Source: Aristaeella lactis
GTDB lineage: Bacteria > Bacillota > Clostridia > Christensenellales > Aristaeellaceae
DNA length: 64,000 nt
NCBI RefSeq assembly: GCF_018118585.1
Contig: NZ_CP069421.1
Span: 372,001-436,000, forward strand
Reading direction: 5' to 3'
The position numbers were made by a program, and so were the translations under genes. The notes below the pieces were generated by a model. It worked only from the letters and a program-made list of their open reading frames with translations. It did not search any database and was not told the DNA's origin. Shown in pieces: positions 57,454-64,000 of the stretch (the first letter of the stretch is position 1; each line of letters opens with the position of its first letter).

Positions 57454-58367
57454 TCATTGCTATCATTGTGATCGCGGCGGTTCTGGTCATTATCGCGGCA
57501 GCCGGATACCTGCTGTCGAATTTTGTGCTGTGCGGAAAGCGGCAGACTCTGGAAGAAGCCAGGGCATGGCAGGAGAATCACTACGACTTCTCATTTTATG
57601 ATAAACTGGAGAAAACGGATTATACCGTTACGAGTTATGACGGATACGTGCTTAACGTTGAGTTCCTAAAGAACCCGAATGGCGGAAACAAATATATGCT
57701 GATCACCCACGGGTTGACGGATAACCGGTTTGGCATGATGAAATATGCCCAGATATTCCTGGAGCTGGGATACAACATCATTGTGTATGACGTGCGGGGC
57801 CACGGGCTGAATGAGCGGGCCCTGTGCACCTATTCCATCCGGGAACGGAAGGATTTGATGGCCATGATCCGGGACAGCCGGGGACGGTATCCGGACATGG
57901 AAGAACTGGGCCTGCACGGGGAATCGCTGGGCGCGGCAACCACCATTGCCGTGCTGGAGGAGAAGCCTCCGGTGGACTTTGCCATCGCGGACTGTGGATT
58001 CGCGGAAATCCTGCCGGTGGTGAAGGGCCTGGTGAAGAACATGCATATGCCGGCATTCCTGGGTGATGTGGCCTCCGTATGGGCGAAGATCCGGACCGGA
58101 TGGTGGCTGCAGGATATGCGGCCCATTGACAGCCTGGAAGAAAATGAGATCCCCATCCTTTTTATTCATGGAGAGACTGATATGCTGATCCCTCCGGAAC
58201 ACAGCGAAAGGATGAAGGAAGCCACGAAGGGATACGCGGAAGTGGAAGTATTCCCCGGAGCAGGACACGCAAGCTGCGTGTTTGCGGATGGGGAAAGGTA
58301 TGAGAAGAATGTCAAAGATTTCATTCTTCAGGTGGAAAGCGGAAGACATTCTTCTACTGAAAACTGA
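57450..58367 (+). CDS. Membrane-anchored alpha/beta hydrolase
   Basis: 305 residues starting at the ATGA overlap with paralog F. An N-terminal helix (MIIAIIVIAAVLVIIAAAGY) anchors an external or membrane-facing domain. The nucleophile elbow is LGLHGESLGAATT (Ser159). The acid is in FIHGETDMLIPPEHS and the base is the His of PGAGHASC. YDVRGHGLNERAL is the usual strand/turn after the oxyanion loop. It is probably an esterase or lipase-like enzyme with unknown substrate. Confidence 0.88.
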   Translation: MIIAIIVIAAVLVIIAAAGYLLSNFVLCGKRQTLEEARAWQENHYDFSFYDKLEKTDYTVTSYDGYVLNVEFLKNPNGGNKYMLITHGLTDNRFGMMKYAQIFLELGYNIIVYDVRGHGLNERALCTYSIRERKDLMAMIRDSRGRYPDMEELGLHGESLGAATTIAVLEEKPPVDFAIADCGFAEILPVVKGLVKNMHMPAFLGDVASVWAKIRTGWWLQDMRPIDSLEENEIPILFIHGETDMLIPPEHSERMKEATKGYAEVEVFPGAGHASCVFADGERYEKNVKDFILQVESGRHSSTEN

Positions 58368-58862
58368 AAAATGAATACTGAAAACTTAAAAATGGAGGAA
58401 AAAACAGCACGGAGTGCTGTTTTCAGGAATTGAATCAGATCTCTCCACGCGCTACGCTTGGTCGAGATGACACGGAGGGCAGTATGCCTTCGGATCAATG
58501 AAGTCTTAACAAGGCCCCGGAGGAGCCTCTCCGCAATCTCAGTCGGCGCAGCGGGTATTGCTGGCGCTACAACCTGCTGCTTGCTTCGATTGACTCACTC
58601 AGGTCGCTTCCTGCTTCGCAGGATAGCCCACTGGGCTACCGCTTCCTTCATTCCCCCTCGATGCGGCCTGCGGCCTTGCTCAGGATGACACAGAGGTGGG
58701 ACGATATGGTTCCCATGCTTGTTGTTGAAATCTGAATCCGGAGGAGATCCTTCGACGCGGCCTACGGCCTTGCTCAGGATGACACCCAGAGTGTATGCCT
58801 GCGGACGGGAAGAATCGTTAGAGTAGATAAAGTTTAGAGTGAAGAGTGAAAAGTTTAGAGTT
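58356..58862. repeat. Dense repeat block, no gene
   Basis: 58356-58392 is an ACTGAAA heptamer tract. 58401-58424 is a terminator hairpin (AAAACAGCAC / GTGCTGTTTT). 58436-58472 is AGATCTCTCC...GTCGAGATGACA. 58525-58691 resembles 55681-55812, with TAGCCC-ACT-GGGCTA, and ends in CAGGATGACA. 58744-58784 is AGATCCTTCG...CAGGATGACA. 58826-58862 is a GTGAAGA heptamer tract. Confidence 0.75.
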
Positions 58863-58893
58863 ATTTGCCCGGGACAAATAAGGAGGCGAGAAC

Positions 58894-60282
58894 ATGTTTA
58901 GGAAAAGGATTAGTGTTTTATCGCTGGTGCTTGCTGTGGTGCTGGCCGCAAGTGTATTTGGCGGCGCTATGGCGGACGGAGGAGCGAATGACGGGATCTA
59001 CGGAACCACGCAGGGAGCGGCGTCGTTTACCATCCGGGCGTACGAGGCAGGCGCGTTTGTGAAGCTCGGTTCCTATGAAGGTACGGCAAACGTGCTGCAG
59101 AACAGGGCCACGAATCAGGTGAGCCTCCACGGGTTCTACTCCATTGTTGTTACCGGGGATCAGTACAAGAAGACATATGACTGGGCACCTTCCGCGGCGG
59201 GATTCCAGAAGATCATGGGAGAGCGGCGGACAGAGGCCCGGGACTACCTGTTTATCAACCTGCCGGGAGCGGGATCCTATTCTGTGACCGTTACGCCCCA
59301 CGGCGCGTCGGAAATAAACAAATACAGGCCGAATGAATCCTTCCGGGAGTGGACGGCTGACGCGGAATGGGTGCTGGAAAACGCGGAGAAATGCGACTGC
59401 TGGCCGGTGAGCACACCTACGGCAGCTCCGGCAGCATACAACGTGCCCGCGTACAACCCGCCGCCTACGGCCGGGATCGGGACGAGCGCGTCCAACAGCG
59501 GTACAGCATACAATGTGCCCACCTATACAACGCCGCCTTCTTCCGGAATCGGCGGCAGCGCGACAAACACCGGCGAGACGATCCTGATCTATTGCTACGA
59601 AGCGAACGGGACGCCGCTGGCATCCTTTACACAGGTCATCTACAGCAGTCAGCCGATCTATCCGCCGGCACTGGATGGATATTCCGCGCCTGCAAACGCG
59701 TATGTGGAGTTCAAAGCAGGAGCCCAGGAGAGCGTAACCTTCTATTACACCCGGTCCGGAAGCCAGTACACAACTCCGGTGCCGGCTCCCGTCAATCCCC
59801 AGCCGGGACTGACGCAGGTGTACGCGAACTGGACCACCCAGCAGTTTGTGGAGGGACGGACCAAGAACAGCGCCAACACGCCCAACTGGGTTAAGAGAAT
59901 GTGCGACGGGAACATGGACACGGCGTTCCACTACACCATCTGGAGTTCCGAGATGCAGGACGAGTATCCGGAACTGACCGCGGTCTTCAATGAACCCGCA
60001 ACGATCAAATCCATCGGGATCGTGAACGGAAACACGGAGTCTTACAACTCCTATTATGAGCGTGCCAGGATCAGAAGCATCCGGGTGGTAATCCACACCG
60101 CTTACGGCACCTATGAGAATAAGATCTCTGTTCCGGACGAATACCTGCGCGAATACCAGGTGTTCCAGCTGGGAGACGGATACGGAACAGTAACGTCTGT
60201 AGACCTTTATTTTGACCGTTTCTACATCGGTGAAGGCAGCACAAAATACGAGATGAACATCTCCGAAATCCAGTTCTATTGA
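58894..60282 (+). CDS. Secreted protein with NADase-type glycan-binding-like C-terminal domain
   Basis: 462 residues; AAGGAGG precedes ATG 58894. Signal peptide ISVLSLVLAVVLAASVFGGA. An N-terminal domain (to about 170) is followed by two Pro/Tyr-rich near repeats (AAYNVPAYNPPPTAGIG and TAYNVPTYTTPPSSGIG), a MucBP-like segment (ILIYCYEANGTPLASFTQVI), and a discoidin-like domain (VKRMCDGNMDTAFHYTIWSS, then SIGIVNGNTESYNSYYERAR and SEIQFY). It probably binds glycans at the surface. No enzyme motif seen. Confidence 0.8.
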   Translation: MFRKRISVLSLVLAVVLAASVFGGAMADGGANDGIYGTTQGAASFTIRAYEAGAFVKLGSYEGTANVLQNRATNQVSLHGFYSIVVTGDQYKKTYDWAPSAAGFQKIMGERRTEARDYLFINLPGAGSYSVTVTPHGASEINKYRPNESFREWTADAEWVLENAEKCDCWPVSTPTAAPAAYNVPAYNPPPTAGIGTSASNSGTAYNVPTYTTPPSSGIGGSATNTGETILIYCYEANGTPLASFTQVIYSSQPIYPPALDGYSAPANAYVEFKAGAQESVTFYYTRSGSQYTTPVPAPVNPQPGLTQVYANWTTQQFVEGRTKNSANTPNWVKRMCDGNMDTAFHYTIWSSEMQDEYPELTAVFNEPATIKSIGIVNGNTESYNSYYERARIRSIRVVIHTAYGTYENKISVPDEYLREYQVFQLGDGYGTVTSVDLYFDRFYIGEGSTKYEMNISEIQFY

Positions 60283-60391
60283 GACGGAATATGCCTTTTC
60301 GGGAAGAAAACAGCATTCTGAAACCTTATATAAGTACAGCATGTTGCTGTAAATACCTCCCCGGACGGGGAATGTAAGGAGGAAAGACACA

Positions 60392-61042
60392 ATGAAGAGA
60401 ATGACGATTTTAGCCCTCAGCCTGGTGCTGGTATTGGCACTGGTGACCGGAGCACTGGCAGAGCCGGCGACCGTCGAAGATATGCTTGGACAGGAAATGG
60501 AAGACTTTTCCATTGAGACCCTGAGCGGGGAAAACTACACCCTGTACGAAGCCCTTGAAACCCATGACCTGATGGTGATCAATTTCTGGGCCAGCTGGTG
60601 CGGACCGTGCCAGTACGAATTCCCCTTCCTGGAAGAAGCCTGGGAAAAGTACTCCGACCGGATCGGCGTGGTTGCCCTCAGCATAGAAGAGAATGATACC
60701 GGCGCACTGCTGGAAAACTTCGCGAAGGAATTCGGCCTGAAGTTTACCGTTATGAATGACGGAGACATGCTTGGTGAAAAGTTTGGTGTCTACGGGGTTC
60801 CCACCACCCTGATCGTGAACAAGGACAAGAAGATCGTGGCTGTGGAAGTCGGAGCCAAAAATTCCACGGAAGAATTTACGGAACTGTTTGACAAACTGCT
60901 CAGTGAAACCGGCAAAACAGAGACTACCGACGCTGAAAACAGCGCGGCTGAGGGAAATGTGACTGAAGAAAGCGCGCCTGAAGCTGATGCAACGGAAGAC
61001 GGTGCCGAAGTGGGCATCGAATCCGAGGCCGGTGACGCCTGA
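60392..61042 (+). CDS. Secreted TlpA/ResA-like thioredoxin-fold protein
   Basis: 216 residues; AAGGAGG precedes ATG 60392. A signal peptide is followed by an AhpC/TSA-thioredoxin domain: VINFWASWCGPCQYEFPFLE (Cys70, Cys73), VVALSIEEND, and the cis-proline loop GVYGVPTTLIV. It reduces disulfides or delivers electrons outside the membrane. The C-terminal 45 residues are acidic and alanine-rich. It opens a likely four- or five-gene operon to 62690. Confidence 0.9.
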   Translation: MKRMTILALSLVLVLALVTGALAEPATVEDMLGQEMEDFSIETLSGENYTLYEALETHDLMVINFWASWCGPCQYEFPFLEEAWEKYSDRIGVVALSIEENDTGALLENFAKEFGLKFTVMNDGDMLGEKFGVYGVPTTLIVNKDKKIVAVEVGAKNSTEEFTELFDKLLSETGKTETTDAENSAAEGNVTEESAPEADATEDGAEVGIESEAGDA

Positions 61043-61090
61043 TAACCTGCAAAACATTCCCGGAACAACAGAAAACAGGAGGGATAATCA

Positions 61091-61333
61091 ATGTCTATGC
61101 CGTTTGAACCAGAAGAGATCGATGATCTGGACGAATCCCTGCTTGAAACAATGGATCGGGAGGAGCTGGCGGAGTTCAAACGGCAGCTCCAGGACACACT
61201 GGATGGACTGATGGTCCTGGAACCGGACCCGGACGATGAAGAGGAAGAATACTACGAATGGGAAGACCGGGTCAATGTGCTGAACGATATGATCGACGCG
61301 ATCGATGATAAACTGGATTCCCTTGGAGAATAA
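61091..61333 (+). CDS. Small acidic protein, unknown function
   Basis: 80 residues; AGGAGGG precedes ATG 61091. Nearly all-helical and very acidic (DDEEEEYYEWEDRVNVLNDM). No signal peptide or metal motif. It ends 7 bases before the histidine phosphatase gene, so the two are coexpressed. It may be a small regulator, but nothing supports that beyond position. Confidence 0.65.
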   Translation: MSMPFEPEEIDDLDESLLETMDREELAEFKRQLQDTLDGLMVLEPDPDDEEEEYYEWEDRVNVLNDMIDAIDDKLDSLGE

Positions 61334-61339
61334 TATCGA

Positions 61340-61948
61340 ATGAAGACGATCCTGACCGTTCAGCACACGGAAGCGGAACACCACCTGAGCGGACACTGCG
61401 GGTCCCGGCATGAATGGACCCTGACAGAACGGGGGCTGGAGACGGCCTTCCGGATCGGGGTATGGCTGAAAGAAGAAATCGGCGGACAATCCTGCCGGAT
61501 GTATGTTTCCCCGCAACTCAGGACCCGCCAGACGGCGGAAGAGATCAACCGCAGCCTTGACCTGACTCCTGTTTTTTGCGATGAACTGCGTGAATGCGAC
61601 GCGGGAGAAGGCTGCGGGATGCCGATGGACTGGTACCGGGCGAATAAGACGCCCAGGGGTACCGGATTTGATCCGGACTACAAACCCTTTCCGTCCGCTG
61701 AAAGCGACCGCGAACTGTGGGAACGGGTGGAACCTTTCTTCCGGGAAATCATGGAAAACGGGGAGGAGAATATCCTTGTGGTTTCCCACGGGGTGACGCT
61801 CAGTTTCCTGCAGTCCATGCTGGCCGGCCAGCAGGTTGAGGATCGGGAAAAGTTCCGGTTCAGGGGAAAAAGCGGATCTGTATCGAAGTTTACCGTCAGC
61901 GATGACGGACAGATCACCGCGGCATACGTGAACCGCGTAATTGAGTAA
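61340..61948 (+). CDS. Histidine phosphatase-fold protein with altered RHG motif
   Basis: 202 residues. The phosphoglycerate-mutase/histidine-phosphatase fold is supported by WTLTERGLETAFRIGVWLKE, SPQLRTRQTAEEINR, a late LVVSHGVTLSFLQS and length. The N-terminal signature should be R-H-G but reads VQHTEAEHH: His9 is kept, while the phosphate-binding Arg is Gln and the Gly is Thr. Activity could be reduced or the substrate different. It is 7 bases after the acidic protein gene. Confidence 0.82.
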   Translation: MKTILTVQHTEAEHHLSGHCGSRHEWTLTERGLETAFRIGVWLKEEIGGQSCRMYVSPQLRTRQTAEEINRSLDLTPVFCDELRECDAGEGCGMPMDWYRANKTPRGTGFDPDYKPFPSAESDRELWERVEPFFREIMENGEENILVVSHGVTLSFLQSMLAGQQVEDREKFRFRGKSGSVSKFTVSDDGQITAAYVNRVIE

Positions 61949-61997
61949 GATAATCGTTTTTATCTATACATCTCATCTTTGAAAGGAAAATAGTACA

Positions 61998-62690
61998 ATG
62001 AAAAAAGTGTTATGTTTGATTATGGTGTTTGCTTTATGCTTTGCAACCGTGGGTTATGCCAGTGAAGCAACCCCGACAGATATGAAATCCAATAAGAAAA
62101 GCAGCAAAAGGGCTACTCCTACCGACGTTTCCGAAGACATTGATTCCGTATCCATCTTCGGTAAAGAAGTGAACGGCAACTACGAAAACGAGTTCCTGGG
62201 CCTGGGATTCAAACTGAAGGACTGGCATCTTTATTCTGAACAGGAACTGGCGGCTGTGAACCAGGTCAGCAACGACCTGATCAGCTCCAAGGTGGAACAG
62301 GATATCGGCCTGGCCGACAATCTGACGATCATGATGGCCAGCGCGCAGGATGACAAGGCCAGTATCAATATCGTGCTGCGGAACATGAAGGAATACGTGG
62401 ACGCGATCAACACGATGGGTGTGGATAATGTGATTGCCAGCTCCCTGGACGCTTCCCGGGAAATGTATACCCAGGTGGGCTTCGAGAATGTGAAGGTGGA
62501 CGGCGCGAAGATCGGCATTGAAAACAAGGATTATGCCGGCACGTCCGTATATTACGAAGTCCAGGGCGTCCCGACCTACCTGAAGCAGATCTGGCTGGTC
62601 CGCGGCGATTATGTGGCCTATATTACCATTACCAGCATGAATGAAGACACAACAGACGAAATTGTGAAGAACCTGTATCACCTGAAGTAA
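61998..62690 (+). CDS. Secreted protein of unknown function
   Basis: 230 residues; AAAGGAAA precedes ATG 61998. Signal peptide MKKVLCLIMVFALCFATVGY. After a Lys/Ser/Thr-rich linker, a domain with FLGLGFKLKDWHLYSEQELA, VNQVSNDLISS and VYYEVQGVPTYLKQIWLVRG resembles the PsbP/MOG1-like fold used by many lipoproteins, though no Cys lipobox is present. It is ended by a strong terminator. Confidence 0.75.
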   Translation: MKKVLCLIMVFALCFATVGYASEATPTDMKSNKKSSKRATPTDVSEDIDSVSIFGKEVNGNYENEFLGLGFKLKDWHLYSEQELAAVNQVSNDLISSKVEQDIGLADNLTIMMASAQDDKASINIVLRNMKEYVDAINTMGVDNVIASSLDASREMYTQVGFENVKVDGAKIGIENKDYAGTSVYYEVQGVPTYLKQIWLVRGDYVAYITITSMNEDTTDEIVKNLYHLK

Positions 62691-62702
62691 AAAACCATAC
62701 AG

Positions 62703-62737
62703 ACCGCCGATGAAATGGAAATCGGCGGTTTTTTTGT
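62703..62737 (+). terminator. Terminator of the TlpA-like operon
   Basis: ACCGCCGAT and ATCGGCGGT pair perfectly, followed by a long T-run. Confidence 0.9.
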
Positions 62738-62890
62738 ACATTTTTTCTTTTTTTGCAGATGTTCGCGGCCGTATATATTGATATTAGATGAATGTTCATG
62801 TACAATATGTGGCAGTCAGCAACGGAATAACAGGAAGGACTTGACCGACATGACCGCAAGGGCCACGCACAGACAGGCAGGAATACTGCA

Positions 62891-64000
62891 ATGAGAAAAC
62901 TGCTGTCTGTGCTTTTTGTTTTACTGTGCGTGATCTTTACCAATGTTACTGCTGACGCGGATACTGCTGACAGCCGGATCTTCAGGTTCTATACAGGGAA
63001 AGAGCTTTATCAGCTGCTGGCAGTCAAAGAAGGGGAGAATCTGCCGGAACCGGCGGCGCCAGCCGCGCCGGAAGGACAGCGCTTTGAAGGATGGTACGCG
63101 GATGAGGCGTGCACGAAGCCTTTTTCTTTTGGCATCCAGAACACGCGGAACAGCACAACGACCGTATACGCAAAATTCATACAGACTTTTTGCTTTACCT
63201 ATTATGACGAACTGGGTAATGTGCTGCTGAACGAGGAGCTTGTATCCGGATCGTCCTATACATTCGACAAAGAGCATCCGGCCTATGCGGTCACTGCCAT
63301 TGACAAGGTCAACAGCGGCTGGAAAGACCAGCATGGCACGGTACATACGACAGAAACCATTGCTGTTACAGAAGACATGAATCTGGAACCTGTTCCGGAG
63401 ACCGGCTATTATGCCCGGTTCTTTACACAGGGCGGATCTTTTGTACATTCACAGCTGATCCTGCCGGGGCAGAAGGCGGAAAGACCGGAGCAGGATCCAA
63501 CCCGGGCAGGCTATACTTTTGATAACTGGTATACGGAAGCGGCAGGCGGATCAGTGTTCGATTTCGATACTGTCCCGACACAGGCTGCGGATATCTATGC
63601 CCACTGGACGGCCAATACGGATACGCCTTATAAGGTTGTGCTGTGGGTGGAAAACACAGACGGCGGATATGATTACGGAGCAAGCATAACCAAAACCGGT
63701 ACCACGGGCGGAGACGTGGCTTTTGATCCGGCGACAGATGCGGCTTCCGGAGCACTTTATGAAGCTGTGCGGGTCAATAGTGAGAAATACAGAAACAGGA
63801 AATATGTAACACATATCTTCCTTGATGACAAAAACACGGCAAGTATTTCGGAAGTCAATCAGGATGGCGGTATTCAGGGAGATGGCACCACGGTCCTGAA
63901 TGTATATGCCAGACTGAAACGCTATAAGCTTGAACTGCGAAAAAGAGACACAGGAGAGCTTCTGGTGACAATCGATGACGCAATTCAACAGACAGACTAC
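62891..64000 (+). CDS. Surface protein with InlB B-type repeats (3' partial)
   Basis: The frame from ATG 62891 is open for 370 codons to the window edge. Signal peptide MRKLLSVLFVLLCVIFTNVT (cleavage near ADA). At least two InlB B-repeat (Flg_new, Listeria-Bacteroides) units are visible: the first through APEGQRFEGWYADEACTKPF, the second GYTFDNWYTEAAGGSVFDF with IYAHWT. The repeats bind host or other surfaces in known members. No C-terminal sorting signal can be seen because the gene is cut. GGCAGGAA is a weak ribosome site. Confidence 0.85.
   Translation, partial: MRKLLSVLFVLLCVIFTNVTADADTADSRIFRFYTGKELYQLLAVKEGENLPEPAAPAAPEGQRFEGWYADEACTKPFSFGIQNTRNSTTTVYAKFIQTFCFTYYDELGNVLLNEELVSGSSYTFDKEHPAYAVTAIDKVNSGWKDQHGTVHTTETIAVTEDMNLEPVPETGYYARFFTQGGSFVHSQLILPGQKAERPEQDPTRAGYTFDNWYTEAAGGSVFDFDTVPTQAADIYAHWTANTDTPYKVVLWVENTDGGYDYGASITKTGTTGGDVAFDPATDAASGALYEAVRVNSEKYRNRKYVTHIFLDDKNTASISEVNQDGGIQGDGTTVLNVYARLKRYKLELRKRDTGELLVTIDDAIQQTDY

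Noticed and set aside
58918-60513. 531-residue minus-strand ORF opposite the secreted glycan-binding-like protein
   Set aside because: Antisense shadow; no signal, no domain, and it spans the promoter of the next gene.
1-64000. tRNA, rRNA or prophage genes
   Set aside because: No cloverleaf, rRNA stretch, or capsid, tail or integrase gene was seen.

Overview
The window looks like a chromosomal stretch of a Gram-positive, anaerobic gut or rumen member of the Clostridia (Bacillota). The lineage is inferred. AGGAGG-type ribosome binding sites are everywhere, and there are many Sec signal peptides, no outer-membrane genes, an ECF-type vitamin transporter S component, BspA-type leucine-rich repeat proteins, PepT, an M3 peptidase, DacF-like carboxypeptidase and diguanylate cyclases. 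No rRNA, tRNA or CRISPR was seen.

Layout. 1-16 kb is mostly minus-strand housekeeping and envelope genes: a truncated AraC regulator, a secreted HAD phosphatase, two GGDEF proteins, a degenerate transglutaminase, an ECF sigma/DUF4179 anti-sigma pair, a VapC/Phd-type toxin-antitoxin pair with a readable promoter and operator, PspC, a phosphotransferase and an NlpC/P60 hydrolase. 16-24.4 kb holds an SH3 surface protein, a CDF metal exporter, a BspA protein, a barstar-like protein and the first small secreted Cys/His-rich proteins. An IS110-type element with a broken transposase (about 24.9-26.6 kb) sits inside a repeat. 26.9-33.4 kb has small DUF proteins, an unusually long sigma factor, PepF-type peptidase, pyrE and a HAD phosphatase. 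33.5-36.7 kb is a visibly more A+T-rich three-gene island: 5'-nucleotidase, MazG-like pyrophosphohydrolase and a GIY-YIG/DUF2075 nuclease-helicase. It reads like a nucleotide-depleting defence cassette. 36.8-44.6 kb has a rhomboid, DacF, more small secreted proteins and pepT. 44.9-57.5 kb carries six paralogous single-pass membrane proteins, most driven by a shared promoter module with an inverted repeat. 57.4-64 kb holds an alpha/beta hydrolase, secreted proteins, a TlpA-like thioredoxin operon and a truncated InlB-repeat surface protein.

The intergenic DNA is as striking as the genes. Five repeat types recur and are often assembled in the same order: heptanucleotide tandem tracts (ACTGAAA, GTGAAGA, ATTCATA or TAGGAGG types), terminator hairpins, palindromes ending in GATGACA whose arms covary, hairpins with an invariant ACT loop and variable stems, and arrays of different short hairpins joined by a constant TGTGAAATA linker. 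Stems change between copies while pairing is kept, so structure rather than sequence appears to be selected.

The most promising leads are the nucleotidase-MazG-helicase island, the linker/hairpin arrays, and the amplified membrane-protein family with its common operator.
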